From positions 1 through 64,000 of the forward strand of contig JARGNG010000022.1 of the NCBI GenBank assembly GCA_029213265.1: a DNA stretch of 64,000 nt, written 5' to 3'. Below the pieces are notes generated by a model, which did not search any database, had not been told where the DNA came from, and saw only the letters and a list, made by a program, of their open reading frames with translations. Shown here in pieces: positions 27,901 through 35,676 of the stretch (positions are counted from its first letter, which is position 1; each line of letters opens with the position of its first letter). The position numbers and the translations under genes were made by a program. The DNA comes from Verrucomicrobiales bacterium. Lineage in GTDB: Bacteria > Verrucomicrobiota > Verrucomicrobiia > Verrucomicrobiales > DEV007.

Positions 27901-28304
27901 TAGTCGACCGACTCCGGATCAACGCCTTCCACCACGGGTTGCAAAACACCTTCCGGGTAGCCGGGAACTTCGTCCAGTTTTTGCAGGACCTCCGCGAGGG
28001 CGCTCTTGATTTCTGTTCCCGTTTCGAATTCCAATCGCACGGTCCCCTGCCCCGCGGCGCTGGTCGAAGTCATGGCCTTGAGCCCGGTCACTTCCCCCAG
28101 AACCTTTTCCTGCTCTTCGACAATGTCGCTTTCAATCTCCTCCGCCGAAGCACTTTCCCAGTTTGTCACGACAGAGACGACAACGGACTCGACCTCCGGC
28201 GTCATTCGAATGGGCACCCGCGTGACGGCAAGAAGCCCCGCAAAGACGCTCAGCAACACCGCGACAGCAACGGTGATCGGTTGATCGATGGCATACTTGA
28301 TCAT
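24909..28304 (-). CDS. RND-type efflux pump, AcrB/HAE1-like
   Basis: A 1131-residue inner-membrane proton-driven exporter. The N-terminus MIKYAIDQPITVAVAVLLSV is typical of the AcrB family, followed by the porter loop. TM4 contains GMVVDNAIVVIENI: the first of AcrB's two relay aspartates is present and the second is Asn. TM10 reads ILAGVVVNNAILIVHQ, where AcrB has Lys940. This pattern also occurs in other branches of the family. The protein is about 80-90 residues longer than AcrB, partly from a Pro/Gly-rich loop (PRGSTVMPPPLDHYF-like). It lies between adaptor and channel in one operon (gaps of 12 and 3 bases). Confidence 0.9.
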   Translation of the reverse strand: MIKYAIDQPITVAVAVLLSVFAGLLAVTRVPIRMTPEVESVVVSVVTNWESASAEEIESDIVEEQEKVLGEVTGLKAMTSTSAAGQGTVRLEFETGTEIKSALAEVLQKLDEVPGYPEGVLQPVVEGVDPESVDYISWIGLASTDPNFQSARLYDFMERRLQPRFDRLPGVSQVGIRGAVQSELHIIVDPVAMANRRITYSQLRSAIESANVDVSAGRIAEGKRDIRVRSTGRFQSPEEVEKMILTRNESGPVYLGDIATVEEAYKEPSSWARARGYQMPFFNFQLDRGANLLETMEALLKEVEALNAPGGLLEQKASELGLDGTLELIMTYDSTTYVRDAVQLVRSNLLLGSILATMTLLFFLRSFRSVGIIAIAIPVSVIASFVVLVALGRSINIISLAGLAFAVGMVVDNAIVVIENIYRHLEMGKRAPRAALDGTREVAGAVVASTLTTLAVFCPILLIQETAGQLFRDIALAIMAAVGLSMLVSITVIPAASARFLHRSDVNDSRGKTAVGRFLSRLLQPMIRFVEALPVWVASAVSLGTKTWPRRIAIVLIFGAVTIFGTRILLPPLDYLPTGNRNIIFGLLFPPPGYNLEQLSAMGERLEERIRPSWEVTENKFGIEKVIEEKNGWPTEPHDERNPVPHSRGGPPGSTVMPPPLDHYFLVSFEGRMFHGAISRDKKKAVDAVHLLNYATSGVAAPDTIAFAFQMPLFRVGGTTGSAIKIDLTGDKLDEVSGAAGALFGALMGQFGPGTLKPEPPNFSLPLAELRIVPQDKRLRQMGMTRADLGLAVQANGDGILLFRDYEQNGELKDMKILSRYSRGDSAMENLLEAPVATPQGAVVDFGSIATLQRVRGPDEIRHVDRLRAVTIELTPPAGMPLENAIEQVEETVNGLRAGGAIPSSVSMNLSGSAGKLNEIKTVLLGDGSLLGTVSSTLFLAFFVIYLLLVILFQSWTYPLVIMISVPLATFGGFIGLALVHQWSVIDPYSPVQNLDMLSILGFVILAGVVVNNAILIVHQTLNFLRDDPDLDPQSAIHQSVQSRVRPILMSTLTSVGGMLPLVILPGAGSELYRGLGAVVVGGLVVSTVFTLFLVPTVLSAMFAFRHEDTIVGESGDGKPDTKDTGEVAPA

Positions 28305-28316
28305 ACGTGCCTTCGA

Positions 28317-29597
28317 TCAGGGTTTGAGTTCCTCCACCCGTTCCCGAGTTGCTTCCTCCGGCGATTCACTGGCCATCAGCGGAGTGCCGGGAAAGAGGCG
28401 CTCATTTCCCTCGACGACGACCTTCTCACCCGGTCGAAGTGATCCGGGCTCCAGGTAGACCAGCCCGTTTTCCCGGAAGCGAACGGCGACCGAAACTTTC
28501 TCAGCGATGGGTAATCCTCCGCCCTCTGCTTTGGAGACGCGAAACACGGAAGCTCCCTCAAAGGTTTCAATCACTGCGTCGACCGGCACAGCGGGCAGTT
28601 CCTCTTCTTCACCCACCGGGAGCTCTGTATGGACGGACAATCCCGGGGCAAGCAATCCATTCGAATTGTCTACTTCCACGACGACGGGAAACAACCGTGT
28701 CACTGGATCAATGTCTGCGACCCGCTTGATCGACCTTGCCGGAACCCGCAGGTCATTTCCATCGACAACAATTTCGAGAGCCGATGCCGAGGCGGAAATC
28801 TCCGTAACAAATCGCTCCGGCACGCTGACCCAGGCTTCAATCGTGCCGGTCGAAACGAGGGTGACCACCGAATTCCCCGTCGAGAGCCACTCGCCCGGGT
28901 CGACATGGCGTTCCACCACCTGTCCATCAAAGGGAGCTGTGACGGCAAGATCATCGACACTGACCTGGAGAAGATCTCGCGCGCTCTTCGTCGCATCGCG
29001 TTCCTGTTCCGCCGAATTTTTCTGAGTCGTCGAAACGGCCGCTTCCCGTTGCGAATCGAGAAACTCCCGCTCGGATACCGCCTTCCCGCGAAACAGTTTC
29101 TCCATCCGCTCCAAGTCAACGAGAGCCCGCTTTTCCTCGACCTCTCTTTCCTCGACGAAAGAAGAAGCGGCCACAAGCCGGGCATTCGCTTCGGCAAGCG
29201 AAGCTTTGAGTCGGCGCTCATCCAGCTCCACCAGCAAATCACCCGCTTTCACAGTATCCCCCACATCGACGAGAACCCGCTTCACAGCCCCCGACTCCTG
29301 CGTTGCCACTTCGGCCCGCTGCACCGCCCGGAGCGATCCCGTGATGCGTCGACGCTCCTGCACCGGCTTCTGCACGACGGTGGACACAATGACCGTCGCA
29401 GGAGGAGGACCCTGATTTCCGCCCGGGGGGGCACCGCCACCTTCCGCGCCGGCAGGTTGCGCATTTCGAAGAGCCTGCAATCCGAACCAGAGAGCAGCAA
29501 GAAGAACCAGAGCAAGCACAAACCAGCATCCGGCAGACGGTCCATTTTTCCGTCGGCGGGTGTTCCCGGCAGGGGGGGCTTTCGATTGATCACTCAC
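28317..29597 (-). CDS. RND efflux periplasmic adaptor (membrane fusion protein)
   Basis: About 426 residues. An N-terminal membrane anchor (CWFVLALVLLAALWFGLQAL, near 23-42) is followed by a Gly/Pro-rich stretch. A biotinyl-lipoyl half-motif follows (RAVQRAEVATQESGAVKRVL then GDTVKAGDLLVELD), then an alpha-hairpin (EEREVEEKRALVDLERMEKL), the second lipoyl half (LAVTAPFDGQVVERHVDPGE), and a beta-barrel with a membrane-proximal region. It links the pump to the outer-membrane channel. The GTG at 29597 is the likely start (the open frame reaches 29609). First gene of the efflux operon. Confidence 0.88.
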   Translation of the reverse strand: MSDQSKAPPAGNTRRRKNGPSAGCWFVLALVLLAALWFGLQALRNAQPAGAEGGGAPPGGNQGPPPATVIVSTVVQKPVQERRRITGSLRAVQRAEVATQESGAVKRVLVDVGDTVKAGDLLVELDERRLKASLAEANARLVAASSFVEEREVEEKRALVDLERMEKLFRGKAVSEREFLDSQREAAVSTTQKNSAEQERDATKSARDLLQVSVDDLAVTAPFDGQVVERHVDPGEWLSTGNSVVTLVSTGTIEAWVSVPERFVTEISASASALEIVVDGNDLRVPARSIKRVADIDPVTRLFPVVVEVDNSNGLLAPGLSVHTELPVGEEEELPAVPVDAVIETFEGASVFRVSKAEGGGLPIAEKVSVAVRFRENGLVYLEPGSLRPGEKVVVEGNERLFPGTPLMASESPEEATRERVEELKP

Positions 29598-29707
29598 GAT
29601 GCGCAACAATACGCTTGTGGAGAAAAGGGCAAACGAGCTTTTTGCAAATGTCGTTCCCGTGCATTCGCAGTGGAATTTTCTCCAAGGCCGTCGGACACTG
29701 GCCCTGT

Positions 29708-30091
29708 ATGACTCCGGAAGAAAACAAGAATGTCCTCGGCGGCGAGCTGATCCCCTGCAGCATGGAACCCCTGACAGGATTCTATCGGAACGGCCAATGC
29801 CAGGTCGGGCCGGAAGATCACGGCTGCCATGCGATCTGCTGTGAATTGACGGAGGAGTTTCTCACCTTCAGCAAGTCCACTGGAAATGACCTTTCCACCC
29901 CCATGCCTATGTACGGGTTCCCCGGGCTCAAGCCGGGCGATCGCTGGTGCGTTTGCGCCGGCCGGTGGAAAGAGGCCCTAGACGCCGGTTTCGCCTGCCC
30001 GATCATTCTGGAAGCCACTTCGGAAGCCGCCCTGCAATATGTGTCGCGCAGCATTCTCGAAGAATATGCAGCGTTCGTGGAGGAAGACTGA
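29708..30091 (+). CDS. DUF2237 family protein
   Basis: A ~127-residue cytoplasmic protein. The whole length matches the DUF2237 family: NVLGGELIPCSMEPLTGFYR, EDHGCHAICCELTEEFLTFS, GNDLSTPMPMYGFPGLKPGD, RWCVCAGRWKEALDAGFACP and VLEATSEAAL-like end. Conserved Cys in PCS, GCH, CC and WCVC suggest metal binding; the function is unknown. The ATG at 29708 starts the conserved part; upstream in-frame codons (from 29615) are not conserved. It is divergent from the efflux operon. Confidence 0.85.
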   Translation: MTPEENKNVLGGELIPCSMEPLTGFYRNGQCQVGPEDHGCHAICCELTEEFLTFSKSTGNDLSTPMPMYGFPGLKPGDRWCVCAGRWKEALDAGFACPIILEATSEAALQYVSRSILEEYAAFVEED

Positions 30092-30093
30092 AA

Positions 30094-31305
30094 TTACCGC
30101 GATTGAAACTTCAACTCAATCGGCTCCATAACGGAAGTCACCTCCATCGACAGAGGCGCCTCCTCTCCCGGACTCAGTGAAGTCAGTGATACGGCGACAT
30201 CCTTGTCATCACCGGTCTCCTCCCAGATGCTCCCTTCGAAGCTCACCTTCGACTTTCCGAGGATCGGCCCTTCTTCCGGCTTTGCCGCGAACTTCCCTCT
30301 CCGAACGCGCACGGAGGTCGTCGGCAGATTCCCATCTTCGGGATGAAAAGTGAGAACCCCCCAGCTCACGGACGTTCCGTCCAACGAAACGGTTCCTTTC
30401 ACGGCCGCCCGCTCTTTGCGTCCGGCATAGAAAAAATGCGTTTTCAGCCAGTCCTGTAAATGTCCCGACCAGGTCCCGAGGACCGGGTCACCCCGATAAA
30501 GCCCCACCCCGTGGGGGCCGTCCTGGTAGATATGCATCTCGGCAGGAACGCCATGCTTGCGAAGGGACAGGTAGAACCCGACCGCATTCTCAGCGGGAAC
30601 GGCGGTATCAGCATTCGTCTGAAAAAGGAAAGTAGGCGGTGTGTTTTCGGTCACGTTGTTCTCCGACGATAGCTTTTCAGCCCACCTCTCATCCCCGGCG
30701 CGTTCCGGACCGAGCAGATTCTTTCTCGAACCACCGTGCGTCACCCCCTCTTTCATACTGATGACGGGATAACAGAGGATCGCAAAGTCGGGACGGGCAC
30801 TGACCTCGTCGATGGCATCGGTCGCCTCGTAGGCTTTCTCATCATACAAGGTTGCCGCCATGCTCGCGAGATGGCCTCCGGCCGAAAAACCCATCACCGC
30901 AATTCGCCCGGGATCGAGATCGTAGTCTTCCGCATGAGCCCTCACCCACCGAATCGCGCGCTGCACATCAGCCAACTGCGTCGGATAGTGATGTCCCTGC
31001 GATCCAAGGCGATAGTGGAGAACGAAAGCGGAGACGCCCTGCTCGTTGAACCACTGCGCCGGTTGATGGCCCTCGTGATCCTTGGCCAGTCCTCCGTAGC
31101 CACCTCCCGGGCAAATGACGACAGCGGCACCGGTGTGAGCCTCTTTCCCGCTGGTCGGATAATAATGCAGGGACGGCGATTTTGTTTCCTCATCAATCGG
31201 CTTCGTGTAGGGCGTTTTTCCCTCCGGCCAGAGAGGGTTGGCGGACAAACCGAAAAGGGTCAGGTGTCCGGCGAGAAAAATCAGGGCAATGGTTTTTGTT
31301 TTCAT
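30094..31305 (-). CDS. Secreted alpha/beta hydrolase (esterase, acetyl-xylan-esterase-like)
   Basis: A 403-residue exported esterase. Signal peptide 1-22. The oxyanion loop is VVICPGGGYGGLAKDHEGHQ, and the nucleophile elbow is GFSAGG with Ser141. Asp is probably in FQTNADTAVP and His in YQDGPHGVGL. This set is typical of BD-FAE / xylan acetyl-esterase-like hydrolases of Planctomycetota and Verrucomicrobiota. The C-terminal ~105 residues (after FYAGRKERAAVKGTVSLDGT) add a beta-rich domain similar to carboxypeptidase-regulatory-like folds. Its start overlaps the stop of the upstream gene by 4 bases (ATGA-type coupling). Confidence 0.85.
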   Translation of the reverse strand: MKTKTIALIFLAGHLTLFGLSANPLWPEGKTPYTKPIDEETKSPSLHYYPTSGKEAHTGAAVVICPGGGYGGLAKDHEGHQPAQWFNEQGVSAFVLHYRLGSQGHHYPTQLADVQRAIRWVRAHAEDYDLDPGRIAVMGFSAGGHLASMAATLYDEKAYEATDAIDEVSARPDFAILCYPVISMKEGVTHGGSRKNLLGPERAGDERWAEKLSSENNVTENTPPTFLFQTNADTAVPAENAVGFYLSLRKHGVPAEMHIYQDGPHGVGLYRGDPVLGTWSGHLQDWLKTHFFYAGRKERAAVKGTVSLDGTSVSWGVLTFHPEDGNLPTTSVRVRRGKFAAKPEEGPILGKSKVSFEGSIWEETGDDKDVAVSLTSLSPGEEAPLSMEVTSVMEPIELKFQSR

Positions 31306-32024
31306 ACTCCAAGGTTGGTTTTGAGTTCTTCCAGTTCCGCCCGCAGGCCGGCGACTTGTTCTTTCAGCGAGGCCACTTCCTCCTCCAGTTCTTCGCGCCA
31401 GGAAGACGCATCGGAAACGTGCACCGGAGCAACCACATCGGAGGATATCGGCGCGCTGACCACGTCTCCGCAGAAGAGGTGAACATAGGTAGCGACACGT
31501 CGGCCACCGCCAGCCGGAATCAGCTTCACGAGTGGCTCCGGCTCGTAGCTGGCAAGCCCGTCGAGGGTGGACTGGACTTTCTCGACATCGACAAAGGGAT
31601 GCATCCGCTCAGTCCGCTGGCGAAGCTCCCCCGCCGTCTGTTGTCCCCGCAAAAAGAGAACACAGAGAATCGCCTGCTGCCCTTTCGTGAGATAGGGAAA
31701 TTTGTTATCAAAGGTGTGCTTGCACTTCGGGACTCTGGCCCCGGCCTGATGCACGAGCACACCGAGCTGTTTGTAGCGGAGTCCCTCCATCGCCTCCTCG
31801 ACGGTGTCTGTCCCGAGGTCAGTGACCGGGTCGCGATTGCTCGACTGATTACAGGCCGAGTGAAGGCTGTTCAAGGTGAGCGGATAATGATCCGGCGTTG
31901 TTGCTTCCTTTTCCAGCAAACAACCCAGCACCCTCGATTCCTCAAACGTCAGTTGGATGAGGTCGGAGTCGCTGCCTCTGTCGTCCGTGGAGGATTCTTC
32001 TTCGAATGATTCGTCTGTTTCCAT
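31302..32024 (-). CDS. YceH-family protein (DUF480)
   Basis: A 240-residue cytoplasmic protein. The YceH/UPF0502 signature is clear: QLTFEESRVLGCLLEKEATT at about residue 22, PDHYPLTLNSLHSACNQSSN, RDPVTDL, KGQQAILCVLFLRGQQTAGE and RTERMHPF. The fold is two winged helices; the family's role is unknown. The last ~40 residues form a coiled coil (LEEEVASLKEQVAGLRAELE). Its stop overlaps the start of the esterase; its own start touches the dehydrogenase stop by one base, making a three-gene string. Confidence 0.9.
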   Translation of the reverse strand: METDESFEEESSTDDRGSDSDLIQLTFEESRVLGCLLEKEATTPDHYPLTLNSLHSACNQSSNRDPVTDLGTDTVEEAMEGLRYKQLGVLVHQAGARVPKCKHTFDNKFPYLTKGQQAILCVLFLRGQQTAGELRQRTERMHPFVDVEKVQSTLDGLASYEPEPLVKLIPAGGGRRVATYVHLFCGDVVSAPISSDVVAPVHVSDASSWREELEEEVASLKEQVAGLRAELEELKTNLGV

Positions 32025-33442
32025 TATTCGATAAATTTTCCGGGATTCAGAATCCCCTTCGGATCAAGCGTCGCTTTGAGTTGTCGATGAAGATCGGCGG
32101 AGACCGGACTGACCGCGTCCTTGAACCATCGCTTTTTCGCAAGGCCGACCCCGTGCTCTCCCGTGATCTGCCCATCATTCTCGATGATCCAGTGAAAGAG
32201 AATGTCGAGCGCCGCATCAGCTTTCTCTCTCGCTACGGGATCGGTGTCGTAGTTCTTCACCATCAAATTCGTATGAATGTTGCCGTCCCCGGCGTGACCG
32301 AAGCAGGCAACCGGAATGCCGGTGTCCTTTTCCAGTTGCCTCGCAAAGCGAACCAGATCGACAAGGCGGGAGCGGGGCACCACGATGTCTTCATTGAGCT
32401 TGATCAATCCGGTGTCCCGCAACGAATAGGAAAACTCACGGCGCAGAGTCCAGATCGCTTCGCAGGATTCTTTATCCCTCGCCTCCTCCACCGAAACGGC
32501 CCCGAGAGATTCGACGAGGGTCTTCAGATGTCCAAGGTCCTGCAACACCGTATTCTTTCTCCCGTCCAGTTCGACGATGAGATGCGCGTCGCCATCGGGC
32601 AGCATTTCCGGCCCGAGGTAATCGCGAGCCGCCTGCAAAGTGAATCCGTCCGTGATCTCCAGACCCGAGGGTTGCCAACCGGAATTTAAAATCGTCTGCA
32701 CCGCCTCCGCCGCCGTTTCGAAATTTGCAAAGGTCGCCGTGAGCATCGCCCGCGCCTCCGGGTGCGGTATGAGCCGGAGGGTTGCCTTCGTGACCACGCC
32801 GAGCAGGCCTTCCGATCCGACAAACATGCCGATCAGGTCGAGGCCGGTCTTGTTTTTGTGGCAGCGACCACCAGTTTCGAGAATTTCGCCATTGGGCAGA
32901 ACGACTTCCAGTCCGAGCACGTAATGTCGCGTCACTCCGTATTTCACGCAGCGGGGACCGCCTGCGTTCGTCGCGATGGTTCCTCCGACGGAGCACTCTT
33001 TCAAGCTCGCCGGATCTGGCGGGTAGTACCAGCCTTTGTCCCGAACCTGCTCCTGGAGATCATTGAGAATCACTCCCGGCTCGACCACGGCCACGCCATC
33101 CGCCGGATTGATTTCCAGAATCCGATCCATCTTCCGAACGGAAAGAAGAATCCCCCCCTTCACCGGGACGCACCCGCCCACATAACCAACCCCGGCGCCG
33201 CGCGTCGTCACGGGGATTTCGTTCTCGTTGGCGAACTTCAGGGTGGCGACAACCTCATCGCGACTGGTCGCCTCAACAACCGCATCTGGCATCGCTGCGG
33301 CATGCCAGCGGTCGGCTCCGAATTCCCGGCAAACCTCTTCTGCCGTGGAAACCTTTTCCGCTCCCACAGCCTCCTTCAAATCATCGATCATACCGGACGA
33401 AAGCCCGGCACTCGACGTTTCTACTTGATCAACAAATCCCAT
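32024..33442 (-). CDS. FAD-linked oxidase (GlcD-like, glycolate / D-lactate dehydrogenase)
   Basis: 472 residues with an FAD-binding PCMH domain (residues about 50-220: VPVTTRGAGVGYVGGCVPVK, where GxGxx lines FAD; ECSVGGTIATNAGGPRCVKY; GYDLIGMFVGSEGLLGVVT-like) and a C-terminal FAD-oxidase domain (CFGHAGDGNIHTNLMVKNYD, with the catalytic His; ENDGQITGEHGVGLAKKRWF; DPKGILNPGKF). It oxidises a 2-hydroxy acid, but glycolate and D-lactate cannot be told apart. No GlcE/GlcF genes are next to it. Its start overlaps the end of dgkA by 22 bases. Confidence 0.9.
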   Translation of the reverse strand: MGFVDQVETSSAGLSSGMIDDLKEAVGAEKVSTAEEVCREFGADRWHAAAMPDAVVEATSRDEVVATLKFANENEIPVTTRGAGVGYVGGCVPVKGGILLSVRKMDRILEINPADGVAVVEPGVILNDLQEQVRDKGWYYPPDPASLKECSVGGTIATNAGGPRCVKYGVTRHYVLGLEVVLPNGEILETGGRCHKNKTGLDLIGMFVGSEGLLGVVTKATLRLIPHPEARAMLTATFANFETAAEAVQTILNSGWQPSGLEITDGFTLQAARDYLGPEMLPDGDAHLIVELDGRKNTVLQDLGHLKTLVESLGAVSVEEARDKESCEAIWTLRREFSYSLRDTGLIKLNEDIVVPRSRLVDLVRFARQLEKDTGIPVACFGHAGDGNIHTNLMVKNYDTDPVAREKADAALDILFHWIIENDGQITGEHGVGLAKKRWFKDAVSPVSADLHRQLKATLDPKGILNPGKFIE

Positions 33443-33801
33443 AGTTTCGGTAGGAAAAGGATAGCGCCGACAATTGCTGCCGCAAGCGCCGCAATCAGCA
33501 CTGCACCCGCACTTGCATCCTTCGCGCGACCGATTCCCGGATCCATTTCCGGGTGCACTGCATCGGCCAGATATTCGAGAGCGGTGTTAAACACTTCCCC
33601 TATGAGAACCCCTGCCGAGCAGAGCAAAAGAGCGATCCATTCCACGGCGGAAAGGCTCAGCCAGAACCCTAACACAATCGCAACAAGCAACAGGATCAGG
33701 TGAATCCGGAAATTTCTTTCGGTCCGGAAAACAGAAATAATTCCGCGTCCGGCATCAGCGAAGCTTTGTAGTACTTGCATCTTCCCGTTTTTCTCTGTCA
33801 T
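33421..33801 (-). CDS. dgkA: Diacylglycerol/undecaprenol kinase
   Basis: 126 residues, three transmembrane helices (NFRIHLILLLVAIVLGFWL; WIALLLCSAGVLIGEVFN; GAVLIAALAAAIVGAILFLP). The family motif GEVFNTALEYLADAVHPEMD with following GRAKDASAGAVL marks a DgkA-type kinase, which phosphorylates diacylglycerol or undecaprenol. The ATG at 33801 is preceded by GAGAGG; the open frame extends to 33831. It overlaps the start of the downstream dehydrogenase by 22 bases. Confidence 0.92.
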   Translation of the reverse strand: MTEKNGKMQVLQSFADAGRGIISVFRTERNFRIHLILLLVAIVLGFWLSLSAVEWIALLLCSAGVLIGEVFNTALEYLADAVHPEMDPGIGRAKDASAGAVLIAALAAAIVGAILFLPKLWDLLIK

Positions 33802-33870
33802 AAAAATACTTTGCCTCTCTTCAACATTCACTCCATCTATAAACCCGCTTAACTATTCTACGAACTGACT

Positions 33871-34947
33871 ATGAGCAAAAAAACTGCGAAAAAGAAAACA
33901 GCCCGCCGCCCCAGCCCCAAGAAAATCGGCTTTGTCGGAGTCGGCCGAATGGGAGCCAACATGGCCCGTCATCTCAATGATCTCAATTACAACGTCACCG
34001 CCGTATATGACGTCTACCGCCCCGCTGCGGAAGAACTCGCCGAGGAAATCGGAGCGACTGCCTACACGAAACTGGCGGACGTCACGGCGAATGCAGACAT
34101 CGTTTTCACCGTGGTGACGAACGATGCCGCGATGAAGAAGATCTTCCTCGGAAAAAGCGACAGCCTTCTCACCAACGCTGCCGGCACGACCTTCATCAAC
34201 TGCGCCACGCTCAGTCCTGAAATCCAGAAGACGGTTGCGACCGCAGCGAAGCGTCGCAAGGCAAGCTCGATCGAGGCCTGCATGGCGAGCAGCATCAGCC
34301 ATGCTCGAAACGGGGAACTCTACCTGATGGTCGGAGCGGACGATGATGTCTTTAAAAAGAACAAGAAGCTTCTGGAAGACCTCAGTCTGAATCTCCGTCA
34401 CATCGGAAAGATCGGCAAAGCTGCGGAAGTGAAAGCGCTTGTCAACATGGTGATGAACATCAACACCGCCGGTCTCGCCGAAGGTCTTGGTCTCGCCAAA
34501 GCACTCGGACACGATCTTAGAATGGTGTGCGAAGTGTTCTCCCAAACCGGAGCCAATTCGCGGGTCCTTGAAACGGATGCTGACGACATGATCGATCGCG
34601 ATCACGAGTGCTGGTTCTCCGCTTCTCACGCCGCCAAAGATTCCGGCATCGCCGGTGGTCTTGCCAAAGCGAAGAAACTCAATCTTCCGTTGAACGCAGC
34701 GACCAAGGCACAATATGACCGCATGGTGGAACTGGGAGTCGGTGAACTTGATAAATCAGGCGTTGCTGAGCTGACCTTCCCCGGTCGGACCGGCACCAAG
34801 AAGAAGACAGTTCGGCGCAAGCCGGCGGCAAAGAAGAAGGCCGCTCCCAAGAAGAAGGCCGCTCCCAAGAAGAAGGCCGCTCCCAAGAAGAAGGCCGCTC
34901 CTAAAAGGAAAGCGGCCCCAAAGAAAAAAGCAGCCGGGAAAAAGTAG
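33871..34947 (+). CDS. Beta-hydroxyacid dehydrogenase (MmsB/GLYR1-like) with histone-H1-like Lys/Ala/Pro tail
   Basis: 358 residues. The N-terminus is already basic (MSKKTAKKKTARRPSPKK). The NAD(P)-binding Rossmann domain starts with IGFVGVGRMGANMARHL, with the GxGxxG loop at 23-28. The second domain contains KAAEVKALVNMVMNINTAGL, in which Lys188 matches the catalytic Lys of the beta-HAD family. The substrate loop reads EACMASSISHARNGELYLMV rather than the usual DAPVSGG pattern. From about residue 308 there is a tail of six-residue KKKAAP repeats ending in GKK. Such tails resemble eukaryotic histone H1 and bacterial AlgP/HctB-like proteins and should bind DNA or RNA. The ATG at 33871 is the only sensible start. 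Confidence 0.88.
   Translation: MSKKTAKKKTARRPSPKKIGFVGVGRMGANMARHLNDLNYNVTAVYDVYRPAAEELAEEIGATAYTKLADVTANADIVFTVVTNDAAMKKIFLGKSDSLLTNAAGTTFINCATLSPEIQKTVATAAKRRKASSIEACMASSISHARNGELYLMVGADDDVFKKNKKLLEDLSLNLRHIGKIGKAAEVKALVNMVMNINTAGLAEGLGLAKALGHDLRMVCEVFSQTGANSRVLETDADDMIDRDHECWFSASHAAKDSGIAGGLAKAKKLNLPLNAATKAQYDRMVELGVGELDKSGVAELTFPGRTGTKKKTVRRKPAAKKKAAPKKKAAPKKKAAPKKKAAPKRKAAPKKKAAGKK
34831..34938 (+). repeat. Six-fold 18-bp tandem repeat encoding the KKKAAP tail
   Basis: The unit AAGAAGAAGGCCGCTCCC repeats head to tail, in phase with the reading frame of the dehydrogenase. The first three to four copies are identical; later ones vary (AAAAGGAAAGCGGCCCCA). Such repeats are prone to slippage, so tail length may vary between strains. 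Confidence 0.9.
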
Positions 34948-34980
34948 CCCGCTGAATTCAGCTCATCCAATCAACTCACG

Positions 34981-35016
34981 AAAATGGGCGCACGAAAGTG
35001 CGCTCATTTTTTTTCG
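34981..35016 (+). terminator. Rho-independent terminator after the dehydrogenase
   Basis: AAAATGGGCGCAC, loop GAAA, GTGCGCTCATTTT and a long T run, 34 bases after the stop. The stem has one G-T-type mismatch. The same hairpin runs into the end of the convergent secreted-protein gene (stop at 35004), so it is probably bidirectional. Confidence 0.85.
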
Positions 35017-35636
35017 ATCATCTTGTTCATCATTTCCATCATGATTTTGCCGCGTTCCTCCCGGGGCATCTCGGGGTTTTTCTCCCGCATCTCCATCATT
35101 TTCTGGAAAAGTTTACCGCGCTGTTCCTCACTGAGCTGAGCCATTTTCTCCCGCATTTCAGGGGGAGGCCCCCGACGACCGTCACCGCCGCCTTTGCGCC
35201 CCTCTCCGGGCCTGATTCCGCCGCCTTCACTGGACCCGGCCCCGGGCTTTGCTTCTCCCGGCTTCAGTTGCCACTCGCCGTAGCGAACCGTCACCACCTC
35301 GCCGCCGTCGACCGATACTTTCGCTGCCACCTTTTCGAGGTCTTCATTGGCGCTCACTTCAACCATCTTCCAGCCTTGCGAGTTCAGCTTGCTGGAAACC
35401 ACGTAGGTTTCTTTCGTTTCCTTGTTCAGGAGCGTAGCGACCTGCTCATCATCGACCATGGCCATCCCGGTCAGGATGAGCGAATCGCTCAAGTTGATGG
35501 AACGTGTAAAGGGCGACTGTTCCGTGAGAGAGGAAAAATCGGTTTTTGCGACCGGAGTCGGCACAAACAAATCCCTCCCTTCCGCCATCGAAAGGGGAAG
35601 CAAGAGCCAAGTCAGCAGTCCAAAGAGATTTCGCAT
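35004..35636 (-). CDS. Hypothetical secreted protein with charged C-terminal helix
   Basis: 210 residues. Signal peptide MRNLFGLLTWLLLPLSMAEG. The middle is beta-rich (TRSINLSDSLILTGMAMVDD; VSSKLNSQGWKMVEVSANED), followed by a Gly/Pro/Arg-rich linker (GGGIRPGEGRKGGGDGRRGP). A highly charged helical end follows, MREKMAQLSEEQRGKLFQKM, with repeated MRE/EE motifs like metal-sensing Spy/CpxP-type helices, though no such family is certain. The ATG at 35636 was chosen because the frame upstream overlaps the AAA+ gene and is not signal-like. It converges on the dehydrogenase terminator. Confidence 0.65.
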   Translation of the reverse strand: MRNLFGLLTWLLLPLSMAEGRDLFVPTPVAKTDFSSLTEQSPFTRSINLSDSLILTGMAMVDDEQVATLLNKETKETYVVSSKLNSQGWKMVEVSANEDLEKVAAKVSVDGGEVVTVRYGEWQLKPGEAKPGAGSSEGGGIRPGEGRKGGGDGRRGPPPEMREKMAQLSEEQRGKLFQKMMEMREKNPEMPREERGKIMMEMMNKMIEKK

Positions 35637-35676
35637 CCCACTTTCCAACACCGGATTTTTAAATTGGTTTCGCCAA

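Noticed and set aside
34831..34938. Regular 18-bp repeats considered as a CRISPR-like array
   Set aside because: No spacers; contiguous, in frame and encode the Lys/Ala/Pro tail of the dehydrogenase.
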